NCBI GenBank assembly: GCA_021732365.1
Contig: JAKFVD010000033.1
Coordinates: 1 to 48,354, forward strand
From: Methylotenera sp.
GTDB lineage: Bacteria; Pseudomonadota; Gammaproteobacteria; Burkholderiales; Methylophilaceae
Reading direction: 5' to 3'
Length of the DNA: 48,354 nucleotides
Position 1 is the stretch's first letter; each line of letters starts with the position of its first letter. Below the pieces are notes generated by a model. That model worked only from the letters and a program-made list of their open reading frames with translations, did not search any database and was not told where the DNA came from. This document shows, piece after piece, positions 17,324-26,133 of this stretch. Position numbers and translations under genes: made by a program.

Positions 17324-18400
17324 TTAATGGCTGCTTGCAAATTGCTGCATATAATCAACCAGCGCCTGTACGCCTTCAATTGGCATAGCGTTATACATGC
17401 TGGCACGCATGCCGCCCACAATACGGTGGCCTTTTAATTGCAATAAACCTTGCGCCTCAGCGCCTTTTAAAAAAGCGTCATTTAAAGATTCGTCGCGCAA
17501 CCTAAACGGAATATTCATACGTGAGCGATTATTTAAAGCAATGTTATTGCTATAAAAATCATTATTATCAACGTAATCATAAAACAAATTGGCTTTGGCT
17601 ATATTTTTCTGCTCAATCGCCGCCACGCCACCTTGCTCCAATAACCATTCAAAAACTAGGCCCGCAATATAGATGCTGTAAGTTGCTGGCGTATTAATCA
17701 TGCTTTGATTTTCGGCCTGCGTTTTCCAGTTAAATACAGCTGGTGTTAAAGCAGAAGCTTTGCCCAATAAATCTTCACGCACAATCACAATACATAAGCC
17801 TGCTGGGCCGATATTTTTTTGCGCGCCACCGTAAATCACACCAAATTTACTCACATCAATTGGCCGCGATAAAATATGCGACGACATGTCCGCTACAATT
17901 GGTACATCACCCGTATTGGGGATGCCATCAAACTCAACACCGTTAATGGTTTCATTGGTGCAAATATGCACATAAGCGGCATCTTTATTTAGTTGCCAGC
18001 TTTTAAAATCGGGCACATGCGTAAAACCAGATTGCTCAGTATTACAGGCAATATCAATTTGACCATAAGCGCGCGCATCTTCCACACTGCGCTTGCTCCA
18101 TGCACCAGTCACTGCGTAATCGGCACTTTTTCCGCTGAGCAAATTCAAAGGAATCATTGCATTTTCAGCAATCGCGCCACCCTGCAAAAATAGCACTTTA
18201 TAGTTGCTTGGAATCGCTAGCAAAGTGCGCAAATCAGCTTCTGTTTTTTCTAAAATGCTGGTGAATTCTTTGCCACGATGCGACATTTCCATCACAGACA
18301 TGCCGCTACCATGCCAATCCAGCATCTCTGCTTGCGCACGCTCTAACACGGCTTTTGGCAGAACCGCAGGTCCTGCTGAAAAGTTAAATATTTTTTTCAT
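17324..18400 (-). CDS. serC: Phosphoserine aminotransferase SerC
   Basis: A 358-residue PLP enzyme making 3-phosphoserine from 3-phosphohydroxypyruvate (serine synthesis), also able to act in pyridoxine synthesis. [19 protein letters not shown] at the N-terminus, [14 protein letters not shown] and the PLP lysine in [13 protein letters not shown] are characteristic. Length matches E. coli SerC (362). It lies 11 bp after gyrA, in the common betaproteobacterial order gyrA-serC-pheA-hisC. Confidence 0.96.
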   Translation of the reverse strand: MKKIFNFSAGPAVLPKAVLERAQAEMLDWHGSGMSVMEMSHRGKEFTSILEKTEADLRTLLAIPSNYKVLFLQGGAIAENAMIPLNLLSGKSADYAVTGAWSKRSVEDARAYGQIDIACNTEQSGFTHVPDFKSWQLNKDAAYVHICTNETINGVEFDGIPNTGDVPIVADMSSHILSRPIDVSKFGVIYGGAQKNIGPAGLCIVIVREDLLGKASALTPAVFNWKTQAENQSMINTPATYSIYIAGLVFEWLLEQGGVAAIEQKNIAKANLFYDYVDNNDFYSNNIALNNRSRMNIPFRLRDESLNDAFLKGAEAQGLLQLKGHRIVGGMRASMYNAMPIEGVQALVDYMQQFASSH

Positions 18401-18411
18401 ACTAATAATCT

Positions 18412-20964
18412 TTATTCCGCTGGCAACTCTTCATCCGTTTCAACGATTTTCTCTAAGCCAGATAATTTCTCACCTTCACCCAGATTAATCAGCGTTACGC
18501 CTTGCGTTGCGCGACCTAGTTCACGGATTTCTTTGACGCGCGTGCGAATCAATACGCCGCCTGTGGTAATCAGCATGATTTCGTCATCTTCATTGACTAA
18601 TTTAGCCGCTACAACCAAGCCATTACGATCACTCACTGCAATGGCTTTTACGCCTTGTGTGCCACGTCCAGAATGACGGAAATCAGCCAGTACGGTGCGT
18701 TTACCATAACCGTTTTCAGTCGCAACCAGCACTGTTTGCTGATCGTTATCCGCAATTAATAATGACAATACTTGCTGTTTAGTCGCCAATTTCATACCAC
18801 GCACACCGCGTGTGGCACGTCCCATTGGACGCACATCACCTTCAGTGAACCACACCGCTTTACCACCATTTGAAACCAACACGATATCGTTATTGCCATT
18901 GGTGACTTCTGCCCCGATCAAGTAGTCGTCATCATCTAAATTGATGGCGATAATGCCCGATTTACGTGGGTTAGCAAATTCGCTTAAGGCGGTTTTCTTC
19001 ACGGTACCTTGTGCGGTTGCCATAAAAATAAAGTGATTTTCGTCAAACTCTTTAACTGCCAATATGGCATTGATTTTTTCACCTTCTTCAAGCGGGAACA
19101 AGTTCACAATCGGTTTACCACGGCCAATACGGCTACCTTGCGGCACTTCATACACTTTCAACCAATACACACGGCCACGGCTTGAGAAGCACAAGATATA
19201 GTCATGCGTATTTGCCACAAACATTTTGTCGATGAAATCATCTTCTTTGGTTGGCGCTGCTTGCTTACCACGGCCACCACGGCGTTGTGCGCGGTATTCA
19301 TCCAGCGGCTGTGATTTCACATAACCAGTGTGCGACAAGGTCACAACAACGTCTTGCGGCGTAATTAAATCTTCTAAGTTTAAGTCTTGCGCATTCACAA
19401 CAATTTCACTGCGTCGCTTGTCGCCAAATTGCTTGCGAATTTCGGTTAACTCATCTGTAATCATGGTGGTCACGCGGGACGCATTGGTTAAAATATTCAA
19501 TAAGTCAGCAATCACATCCATCACTTCTTTGTACTCAGAAACGACTTTATCTTGCTCTAAGCCAGTTAAGCGTTGCAGACGCATTTGCAGGATTTCCTGT
19601 GCCTGAATATCGCTTAATTTGTAACCATTTGGCATTAAACCAAAATCAACAGACAAGCCTTCAGGGCGTGAAGCTTCCATCGCTGCGCGTTTAAGCATCT
19701 CTTCAACAACTGGCGAACTCCAAACTTTCGCCATCAAATCTATTTTGGCTTCCGGTGGTGTTGGTGCGGCCTTAATCAGTGCAATCATTTCATCTACGTT
19801 GGCAAGTGCAACCGCTAAACCTTCTAAAATATGCCCACGTGCGCGCGCTTTTTTCAGCTCAAAAACAGTACGGCGCGTAATCACTTCACGTCTGTGGCGT
19901 AAAAACGCTTCCAGCATTTGTTTCAAGTTAAGCAAGCGTGGCTGACCATCTAACAAGGCCACCATGTTCATACCAAATGTGTCTTGTAGCTGCGTTTGTT
20001 TGTATAGATTATTAAGCACTACTTCTGCAATTTCACCGCGTTTAAGCTCAATCACTACGCGCATGCCTGATTTATCAGACTCATCGCGCAAGTCAGAAAT
20101 ACCTTCGATTTTCTTTTCGTTGACTAACTCAGCAATTTTTTCAACAAAGGTTTTTTTGTTCACTTGGTAGGGTAATTCGTCAACGATTAAAGCTTGACGA
20201 CCACCACGTTCTAGATCTTCGACATGGGTGCGACCGCGCATCACCACACGGCCACGACCTGTGCGGTAGCCTTCTTTAACACCAACCGTGCCATAGATAA
20301 TTCCTGCGGTTGGAAAGTCAGGTGCTGGCACCAAATCAATCAGCTCTTCAATGCCAGTCTCTGGGTCTTTAAGCAACGCAAAACAGGCGTCTAAGACTTC
20401 ATTAATATTGTGTGGCGGAATATTAGTCGCCATACCCACCGCAATACCTGAGCTGCCATTAATCAGCAGATTAGGAATGCGCGCTGGCATAATCAGCGGC
20501 TCATGCTCGCTACCATCATAGTTTGGGCCGAAATCAACCGTTTCTTTATCAATATCCGCTAACAATTCATGCGCGATTTTTGACATACGAATTTCGGTAT
20601 AACGCATCGCCGCCGCGTTATCGCCATCCACAGAACCAAAGTTACCTTGCCCATCGACCAACATGTAACGCAAGCTAAAATCCTGCGCCATACGAACAAT
20701 GGTGTCGTAAACAGCCGTATCGCCATGCGGATGGTATTTACCAATCACATCACCCACAATACGGGCAGATTTTTTATACGGTTTGTTGTAGTCGTTACTT
20801 AACTCATGCATCGCAAATAAAACGCGTCTGTGTACAGGTTTTAAACCATCACGCACATCGGGCAATGCGCGCCCTACAATTACGCTCATGGCGTAATCAA
20901 GATACGAACGTCGCATCTCATCTTCTAAACTGATTGGTAGGGTTTCTTTAGCGAATTGATCCAT
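18412..20964 (-). CDS. gyrA: DNA gyrase subunit A
   Basis: An 850-residue type II topoisomerase A subunit. The start is ATG at 20964 ([22 protein letters not shown]); the in-frame extension to 21048 is unconserved. The catalytic tyrosine lies in [11 protein letters not shown]. The quinolone-resistance region reads [17 protein letters not shown], with Thr at the position of E. coli Ser83, a natural state also seen in pseudomonads. The GyrA-box QRRGGRGK opens the C-terminal beta-pinwheel and separates it from ParC. The acidic tail ends EELPAE. Confidence 0.97.
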   Translation of the reverse strand: MDQFAKETLPISLEDEMRRSYLDYAMSVIVGRALPDVRDGLKPVHRRVLFAMHELSNDYNKPYKKSARIVGDVIGKYHPHGDTAVYDTIVRMAQDFSLRYMLVDGQGNFGSVDGDNAAAMRYTEIRMSKIAHELLADIDKETVDFGPNYDGSEHEPLIMPARIPNLLINGSSGIAVGMATNIPPHNINEVLDACFALLKDPETGIEELIDLVPAPDFPTAGIIYGTVGVKEGYRTGRGRVVMRGRTHVEDLERGGRQALIVDELPYQVNKKTFVEKIAELVNEKKIEGISDLRDESDKSGMRVVIELKRGEIAEVVLNNLYKQTQLQDTFGMNMVALLDGQPRLLNLKQMLEAFLRHRREVITRRTVFELKKARARGHILEGLAVALANVDEMIALIKAAPTPPEAKIDLMAKVWSSPVVEEMLKRAAMEASRPEGLSVDFGLMPNGYKLSDIQAQEILQMRLQRLTGLEQDKVVSEYKEVMDVIADLLNILTNASRVTTMITDELTEIRKQFGDKRRSEIVVNAQDLNLEDLITPQDVVVTLSHTGYVKSQPLDEYRAQRRGGRGKQAAPTKEDDFIDKMFVANTHDYILCFSSRGRVYWLKVYEVPQGSRIGRGKPIVNLFPLEEGEKINAILAVKEFDENHFIFMATAQGTVKKTALSEFANPRKSGIIAINLDDDDYLIGAEVTNGNNDIVLVSNGGKAVWFTEGDVRPMGRATRGVRGMKLATKQQVLSLLIADNDQQTVLVATENGYGKRTVLADFRHSGRGTQGVKAIAVSDRNGLVVAAKLVNEDDEIMLITTGGVLIRTRVKEIRELGRATQGVTLINLGEGEKLSGLEKIVETDEELPAE

Positions 20965-21313
20965 TAGATTTTCCGTGAAATTTCCGTCGTTTTTTCTGTG
21001 AAATTTTAAGCACTGTTTACGTGCTTTTTTAATTGTTTTAAGCATCAAATATTAGCACAATTACCCCTGCATAACACGCAAAAATGTGCCTTATCTTGAC
21101 TATTCGCGCATCACAATACTTTATAAAAAGCACTTGCTTTTTAAGCAACATAATAATTATAGAAATATAAATTTTGATAATTATTATTTATTAACACTAT
21201 TAAAATAAACAATTAGACAATTGCATAACTAGGCGTAATCTTAAGTTTATGTTCGGCTAACTATTTGGCTGTGCATTAAAACTATTTTTTAAAACTAGCT
21301 CAAGGAGATCAAC
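20965..21313. promoter_or_regulatory. Divergent intergenic region gyrA / rubrerythrin
   Basis: A 349-bp A/T-rich gap with no credible gene. Toward gyrA, an extended -10-like TGCTAATAT is at 21049-21057 (minus). The leader contains a stem AAGCAC/GTGCTT (21008-21013 with 21021-21026). Toward rubrerythrin, TTGACT at 21096-21101 is a candidate -35 without a good -10. A short A/T-rich hairpin, AAAAAGCA/TGCTTTTT, lies at 21125-21142. A strong ribosome binding site AAGGAGAT stands just before the rubrerythrin ATG. These assignments were made by eye. Confidence 0.4.
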
Positions 21314-21733
21314 ATGCAACTGAAAGGATCTAAAACTGAAACCTGCTTAAAGGACGCATTTGCAGGCGAATCACAAGCTAACCGCCGTTATTTATACTTT
21401 GCAAACAAGGCCGATATCGAAGGTCAAAATGATGTTGCCGCCCTATTTCGCTCTACCGCGGAAGGCGAAACAGGCCATGCGCATGGCCACTTAGAGTTTC
21501 TAGAAGCTTCTGGTGATCCTGCAACTGGTTTGCCAATTGGTCCTACACGCCAAAATTTAGAGTCTGCAGTAGCAGGTGAAACGCATGAGTACACTGATAT
21601 GTACCCTGGCATGGCCAGAACTGCCCGTGAAGAAGGCTTTGATGAAATTGCCGATTGGTTTGAAACTTTAGCAAAAGCAGAGCGCAGTCACGCAAACCGT
21701 TACGCAAAAGCGCTGGCTGAGTTAGTAGATTAA
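21314..21733 (+). CDS. Rubrerythrin (ferritin-like domain only)
   Basis: A 139-residue four-helix diiron protein, probably a peroxidase or oxidative-stress protein in the cytoplasm. Ligand pattern: E19 (FAGES), E52 and H55 (EGETGHAH), E89 (AGETHE), E123 and H126 (AERSHA). The C-terminal rubredoxin domain of classical rubrerythrin is absent (no CxxC pairs), so electrons must come from a separate protein. It has an excellent ribosome binding site. It is followed by a long stem-loop, a GlpC-like Fe-S protein and DUF3501, a neighbourhood seen repeatedly in proteobacteria. The Fe-S protein may be its redox partner (inference). Confidence 0.9.
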   Translation: MQLKGSKTETCLKDAFAGESQANRRYLYFANKADIEGQNDVAALFRSTAEGETGHAHGHLEFLEASGDPATGLPIGPTRQNLESAVAGETHEYTDMYPGMARTAREEGFDEIADWFETLAKAERSHANRYAKALAELVD

Positions 21734-21750
21734 TTACAAAAAAGCACCGA

Positions 21751-21796
21751 AAACGAGCTGGGCAAATAATACCGCTATATTTGCTCTAGCTCGTTT
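21751..21796 (+). other. Long imperfect stem-loop after rubrerythrin
   Basis: AAACGAGCT (21751-21759) pairs with AGCTCGTTT (21788-21796). After a 2/3-nt internal loop, GCAAATA (21762-21768) pairs with TATTTGC (21778-21784). The total is about 16 bp in a 46-nt element. No T tract of length follows, so it is not a clear terminator. It may stabilise the upstream mRNA or be a processing site giving unequal levels of rubrerythrin and the next gene. Confidence 0.6.
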
Positions 21797-21855
21797 GCGT
21801 CAATTTTGAATTAAAATAACTGTTAACTATTATCATCTATCAAAAAGGTGAAATC

Positions 21856-23205
21856 ATGAGTCGTGAAGGAAACCTAGAAGCCCCTACCCGCCACGCCCTA
21901 GATTGGCAGAATCCTGATTTTTATAATGAAGAAAAACTCAATCACGAACTAGAGCGCATCTTCGATATTTGTCACGGCTGTAGACGCTGTGTGAGTTTGT
22001 GCAATAGCTTTCCAACACTGTTTGATTTGGTTGATAACAATCCCACCATGGAAGTAGAAGGTGTGGACAAAAAAGATTTTATGAAGGTGGTCGACCAGTG
22101 TTATATGTGTGATTTATGCTATATGACCAAATGTCCTTACACGCCGCCGCATGAATGGAATTTGGATTTTCCGCACACCATGTTGCGCGCCAAAGCCATT
22201 AAATTTAAAAAAGGCGAAGTGGGTTTTAACGAAAAATTATTAGCCTCTACTGATTTGCATGGGCAATTTGCAGGCATACCAATTGTAGTGCAGACCATTA
22301 ATGCGTTTAACAGCACCAAGCTTATGCGCAGTGTGATGGAAAAAACATTGGATGTGGATAAAGAGGCTTGGTTACCCAGCTTTGCCAATCAAAAATTCCG
22401 TGCTGGTGCTGCATTAAGTAAGTTGCATACCATCAAAAATGGTGCGAAAACACCCGGAAAAGTTGCTGTTTACAGCACTTGTTATGTTAACTATAACGAG
22501 CCAGGCATTGGTCACGATCTACTGAAATTGTTAGACCATAATGAAATCCCCTACATTTTGGTCGATAAAGAACAATGCTGTGGCATGCCAAAATTGGAGC
22601 TGGGGGATTTAGATGCAGTTGCAAAAAGCAAGCAATTTAATATTCCACACCTGACTAAATACGCCAAAGAGGGTTATGCGATTTTAAGCGCAATACCGTC
22701 TTGCACGCTGATGTTTAAACAAGAAATTCCGCTGATGTTCCCAGATTGTGCTGATACCAAATTGGTACAAGAAGCGATGTGGGATCCGTTTGAGTACTTA
22801 ATCGCGCGCCGCAAAGATGGTTTGCTTAAAACCGACTTTAAAACGCCACTGGGTAAAATCAGCTATCACATTCCTTGCCATGGTCGCGTGCAAAATATCG
22901 GCAAAAAAACCGAAGAGTTTTTAAAGTTGATTCCAAACACCAGCATTCAAACTACAGAGCGTTGCTCTGGCCATGCAGGCACTTATGGCGTTAAAAAAGC
23001 GCATCATGCAATGGCCAAAAAAATCGGCAAGCCTGTGGCTAAACTGATAGCGAATAATGCACCCGATTACATTAGCTCTGATTGCCAATTGGCGGGTCAT
23101 CATTTAGAGCAGATTATCAACGAGAACAATTTAAACGAAGATAAAGTACCTGCGCAATTGGCGCATCCGCTCAGTTTGGCGCGCATTGCGTATGGCATCG
23201 ATTAA
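21856..23205 (+). CDS. GlpC/HdrD-like iron-sulfur protein (heterodisulfide-reductase-related)
   Basis: A 449-residue soluble Fe-S protein. The N-terminus has two cluster-binding motifs: C39-x2-C42-x2-C45-x3-C49 and C82-x2-C85-x2-C88-x4-C93-P, the latter with one extra residue relative to the usual spacing. Two CCG-type domains follow: the first with EQCCGMPKLELG, the second with IPCHGR and ERCSGHAGTYG, where the CC pair is CS. Such proteins resemble the GlpC subunit of anaerobic glycerol-3-phosphate dehydrogenase and HdrD. No flavoprotein partner gene is adjacent. Between rubrerythrin and DUF3501 it most likely carries electrons in peroxide or oxygen defence; the exact partners are unknown. 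Confidence 0.83.
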   Translation: MSREGNLEAPTRHALDWQNPDFYNEEKLNHELERIFDICHGCRRCVSLCNSFPTLFDLVDNNPTMEVEGVDKKDFMKVVDQCYMCDLCYMTKCPYTPPHEWNLDFPHTMLRAKAIKFKKGEVGFNEKLLASTDLHGQFAGIPIVVQTINAFNSTKLMRSVMEKTLDVDKEAWLPSFANQKFRAGAALSKLHTIKNGAKTPGKVAVYSTCYVNYNEPGIGHDLLKLLDHNEIPYILVDKEQCCGMPKLELGDLDAVAKSKQFNIPHLTKYAKEGYAILSAIPSCTLMFKQEIPLMFPDCADTKLVQEAMWDPFEYLIARRKDGLLKTDFKTPLGKISYHIPCHGRVQNIGKKTEEFLKLIPNTSIQTTERCSGHAGTYGVKKAHHAMAKKIGKPVAKLIANNAPDYISSDCQLAGHHLEQIINENNLNEDKVPAQLAHPLSLARIAYGID

Positions 23206-23222
23206 AAATTGAAGGAATCAGC

Positions 23223-23801
23223 ATGGCAATTACCCGTGACAACATCATGACCTTAGAAGCCTATAGCAAATATCGCAAAGAGAATAAGCCCAGCATCATG
23301 GCACATCGCCAGTTGCGCTCTGTGCGTTTAGGTGAACATTTAAATATGCAGTTTGAAAGTGAATTAACCATCCGCTATCAAATTCAAGAAATTTTGCGTG
23401 TGGAAAAACAGTTTGAAGAACAAGGCATACAAGATGAGCTAGACGCCTACGCCCCACTAGTGCCAGATGGGAGTAATTGGAAAGCCACCATGTTGATTGA
23501 ATATACTGATGTTGAGCAACGCAAAATCGCGCTCAGCCAATTAATTGGCATTGAAGATATGACTTATATTGAAGTAGAAGGCTTTAAGCGGGTTTATGCG
23601 ATTTCTGATGAAGACTTAGAACGTGAAACCGACATCAAAACCAGTGCTGTACATTTTTGCCGTTTTGAATTTAACGAAGCAGCAAAAAAAGCCATCAAGT
23701 ATGGGGCAAAAGTAACGCTAGGTTGCGATCACCCCAATTACAATGAGCGCGTTAGCATTCCTTTAAATCAGCTGGAATCTTTAAGAGAAGACTTAACTTA
23801 A
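23223..23801 (+). CDS. DUF3501 family protein
   Basis: A 192-residue soluble protein of the DUF3501 family, of unknown function. Conserved-looking segments are VRLGEHLNMQFESELTIRYQ and the C-terminal half with AVHFCRFEF and GCDHPNYNE. It follows the GlpC-like gene by 17 bp and is presumably in the same operon; this linkage is the family norm. No cofactor motif is evident beyond single cysteines. It converges with ridA, and the two coding regions overlap by 9 bp within the palindrome GACTTAA-C-TTAAGTC (23790-23804), which holds both stop codons. Confidence 0.82.
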   Translation: MAITRDNIMTLEAYSKYRKENKPSIMAHRQLRSVRLGEHLNMQFESELTIRYQIQEILRVEKQFEEQGIQDELDAYAPLVPDGSNWKATMLIEYTDVEQRKIALSQLIGIEDMTYIEVEGFKRVYAISDEDLERETDIKTSAVHFCRFEFNEAAKKAIKYGAKVTLGCDHPNYNERVSIPLNQLESLREDLT

Positions 23802-24167
23802 GTCAACAATCGCTTCTATTTCAACCAAAACATCGCGCGGCAATTTGGCCACTTGCACAGTTGAGCGTGCTGGCGTATGGGTGCCAAATGCTTCACCGTA
23901 GATACGGTTCATTTCAGAAAAATCATCTAAGTTTTTCAAAAAAACGGTGGTTTTAACCACTTTATTTAAATCTGCGCCTGCCGCTTCAATCACCGCTTTT
24001 AAATTCGCCAGCACTTGTGTGGTTTGCACCACAATATCGCCATCGTTTAATGTGCCATCTGGACGCAATGCGATTTGACCAGAAGTAAACAATAAATTAC
24101 CTACAGCCATGGCTTGTGAATATGGGCCGATGGCTGCTGGCGCGTAGGGAGTTTGAATCACTTGCAT
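23793..24167 (-). CDS. ridA: RidA family enamine/imine deaminase
   Basis: A 124-residue YjgF/YER057c/UK114-type protein. It hydrolyses reactive 2-aminoacrylate and related imines released by PLP enzymes. GPYSQAMAVGNLLFTSGQIAL at the N-terminus and RSTVQVAKLPRDVLVEIEAIV at the C-terminus (with the substrate-binding Arg near 105) are diagnostic. The start is ATG at 24167, with AAGG seven bases upstream; the in-frame ATG at 24188 lacks one. It follows alr by 29 bp, so a PLP enzyme and its imine scavenger are probably co-transcribed. Confidence 0.93.
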   Translation of the reverse strand: MQVIQTPYAPAAIGPYSQAMAVGNLLFTSGQIALRPDGTLNDGDIVVQTTQVLANLKAVIEAAGADLNKVVKTTVFLKNLDDFSEMNRIYGEAFGTHTPARSTVQVAKLPRDVLVEIEAIVDLS

Positions 24168-24196
24168 GTAAATACCTTTTTGAGTCATTTATAGGG

Positions 24197-25306
24197 TTAA
24201 GTCTGTATTGGAATCTCTGTATCTGAATAGCGAAATTGTACCCGTTTAACGTTACAAAACAATTCGTACGCAATGGTTCCTGCCGCATTGGCGACTGCAT
24301 TTGCTGGCACTTGGTCGCCCCAAAGCTCGACTAAACTGCCTACTTTTGCTGAGGCAATATCGGTTAAGTCTACCATCAACATATCCATCGATACGCGGCC
24401 GATGACTTGGGTGATTTGCCCGTTTACAGCCACTGGCGCGTTCACTGCAGAGCGCGGATAGCCGTCGGCATAACCGCAAGCGACTACGCCAACCAGCGTA
24501 TCGCGCGCGGCTGTAAAAATGCTGCCATAGCCGATAGATTCACCCTGTTGAATGCGCTGTATTGAGATAATTTCTGAGCTTAGCTGCATTACTGGCCGTA
24601 AGGTTTGGCTATGCAAATGAGTGTGTATTGGGTTTGCGCCATACAGCATAATACCTGGGCGCGACCACTGTTGTTGCTGTGTAAACACTTGCGGCCAGCC
24701 TAGCACAGCTGCCGAGTTAGCTAAGCTGGTTTCCAATAAAGCATCTCCCGTTGCCGCGTACATCGTTTGTTCAAATAAAGCCAATTGTTGCAAAGTATCG
24801 CTTGAACTTAAATTATCGGCATTGGCAAAATGCGTCATATGCACAATTTTTGAAATATTTTTGTGCTGATTAAGCTGGTTGAACGCGCTGATATAATCTG
24901 TTGGCGACAAACCAACCCTGTGCATACCTGAATCCAGTTTTAGCCAGACTTGCACTGGTTTAGCCAGCTTACTTGCCAGCAACTGCTTAACTTGCCATTG
25001 CGCATGCAATACCAACCAACAATCGTTAGCCACAATTTCGGTCAACTCATTTTCTTCGAAAAAACCCTCTAACAATAGAATGGGATTTTGAATACCCGCC
25101 TGACGTAGCTCTAGCGCCTCTTCTAAGCAGGCAACCGCAAAACCATCTGCTTCATTGGCAATGGCTTTTGCACACTGGATCGCGCCATGCCCGTAAGCGT
25201 TGGCTTTAACAACGGCAAGGACATTGCCGCCGTGCTGCTGTTTGGCAACACGGTAATTGTGCCTAAATGCATCTAAGCGAATATGAGCAATAGCTGGGCG
25301 TGACAT
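24197..25306 (-). CDS. alr: Alanine racemase
   Basis: A 369-residue fold-type III PLP enzyme interconverting L- and D-alanine for peptidoglycan. The PLP lysine lies in VLAVVKANAYGHG (about residue 34). The second catalytic base, a tyrosine, lies in SIGYGSIFTA, and the GRVSMDMLMVDLT motif follows in the C-terminal beta domain. Length is normal. Whether it is biosynthetic (Alr) or catabolic (DadX) cannot be told; no dadA is adjacent, so Alr is used. A dyad element lies 80 bp upstream. Confidence 0.95.
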   Translation of the reverse strand: MSRPAIAHIRLDAFRHNYRVAKQQHGGNVLAVVKANAYGHGAIQCAKAIANEADGFAVACLEEALELRQAGIQNPILLLEGFFEENELTEIVANDCWLVLHAQWQVKQLLASKLAKPVQVWLKLDSGMHRVGLSPTDYISAFNQLNQHKNISKIVHMTHFANADNLSSSDTLQQLALFEQTMYAATGDALLETSLANSAAVLGWPQVFTQQQQWSRPGIMLYGANPIHTHLHSQTLRPVMQLSSEIISIQRIQQGESIGYGSIFTAARDTLVGVVACGYADGYPRSAVNAPVAVNGQITQVIGRVSMDMLMVDLTDIASAKVGSLVELWGDQVPANAVANAAGTIAYELFCNVKRVQFRYSDTEIPIQT

Positions 25307-25384
25307 GCGGATTAATTAGGGCGAAATAGCTGTTTTGTATGAATAATTGAGTGTTGCATAATAACGCACATTATAGACAAAGGC

Positions 25385-25410
25385 ATTAGACACGCGCACG
25401 CGTGACTGAT
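25385..25410. repeat. 26-bp dyad element upstream of alr
   Basis: CACGCG (25391-25396) and CGCGTG (25399-25404) are perfect arms around a CA centre. They are flanked outward by ATTAG and CTGAT, which continue the dyad with one mismatch. It is G+C rich in an otherwise A+T-rich 218-bp gap between alr and tRNA-Leu, and could be an operator or part of a small hairpin. No regulator is recognised. Confidence 0.5.
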
Positions 25411-25524
25411 AAAAACAAACTTAACCAGTATTTTGAAGGGAATTTTAATGCTTTTGATGGGTTAACTTTTGAGCATTAACCACTGTACTTTATTTACGTA
25501 TTTAATTTAATTATTTTAAATTAA

Positions 25525-25609
25525 TGGTGCGAAAGAAGAGACTCGAACTCTTACGCCTCACGGCGCTGGAACCTAAATCCAGTGCGTCTACCAATTCCGC
25601 CACTCTCGC
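25525..25609 (-). tRNA. tRNA-Leu (anticodon UAG)
   Basis: A class II tRNA with a long variable arm, read on the minus strand. Acceptor arms GCGAGAG and CTTTCGC pair with one G-T. The D-arm has GGCGGAATTGGTAGACGC, typical of tRNA-Leu. The anticodon stem CTGGA/TCCAG encloses TTTAGGT with anticodon TAG. The variable arm is CGCCGTGAGGCG, the T-loop TTCGAGT, the discriminator A, and the 3' CCA is encoded (25525-25527). Confidence 0.95.
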
Positions 25610-25807
25610 AGGTGATTCCTAATTGTTGATTTAAGCAATGCCAAATCAGCAAGATGCATATTGTATCTCAATTTATGCACATTTGATAAGAGAAAGTCGC
25701 AGTTAATCACTGTTATATGACAAATATTATTGCAATGCGCATAAGTTGGTTGACAAGCAAGCACCACAAATTGCAAGATGTTAGCTCATTTAAGGGAAGT
25801 CAGATTT

Positions 25808-26056
25808 ATGCAAAGCTCATCATACACCGCCGAGAACAATATGCTACGCGCCGAATTAGAACTATTAATGAAAGAGCGTGAAACACTTTTAATTATTGCT
25901 GGCGCTGCTACTGGCTTAATCGCCGAATTAAATACCCATGATTTGCCGATTCGCACTGTAGAAGCGGCTGATTTATTGGCAACCACTATTAACAAATTAT
26001 CAGAAGAAACTTTGCAAGATGCACTTGGTGCTGTGCATGCAACCATAGATGCATAA
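25808..26056 (+). CDS. Small conserved-looking protein of unknown function
   Basis: An 82-residue soluble protein that I do not recognise. The start is ATG at 25808, preceded by GGGAAG (25794-25799) at good spacing; an in-frame start at 25778 lacks this. Residues 8-25 are amphipathic and charged (AENNMLRAELELLMKERE), possibly coiled-coil. The rest is Ala/Leu/Thr-rich helix. A TTGACA at 25750-25755 may be its -35 box. It precedes the RND efflux genes by 77 bp on the same strand, but no functional link is evident. The composition looks like real protein rather than a chance frame. Confidence 0.65.
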   Translation: MQSSSYTAENNMLRAELELLMKERETLLIIAGAATGLIAELNTHDLPIRTVEAADLLATTINKLSEETLQDALGAVHATIDA

Positions 26057-26133
26057 ATTTTGATGCTTTGAGTTAATGCTATCAGTTGACGCATTTATTT
26101 ACCTTGTAAACGTCTATTACTCCATTCTTCTAT

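Noticed and set aside
20965..21048. N-terminal extension of GyrA
   Set aside because: GyrA proteins begin near MDQFAKE; the upstream codons are unconserved leader with a stem-loop.
23790..23804. Palindrome at the DUF3501/ridA junction as a terminator
   Set aside because: GACTTAA-C-TTAAGTC has a one-base centre and no T tract; it more likely reflects two overlapping stop codons.
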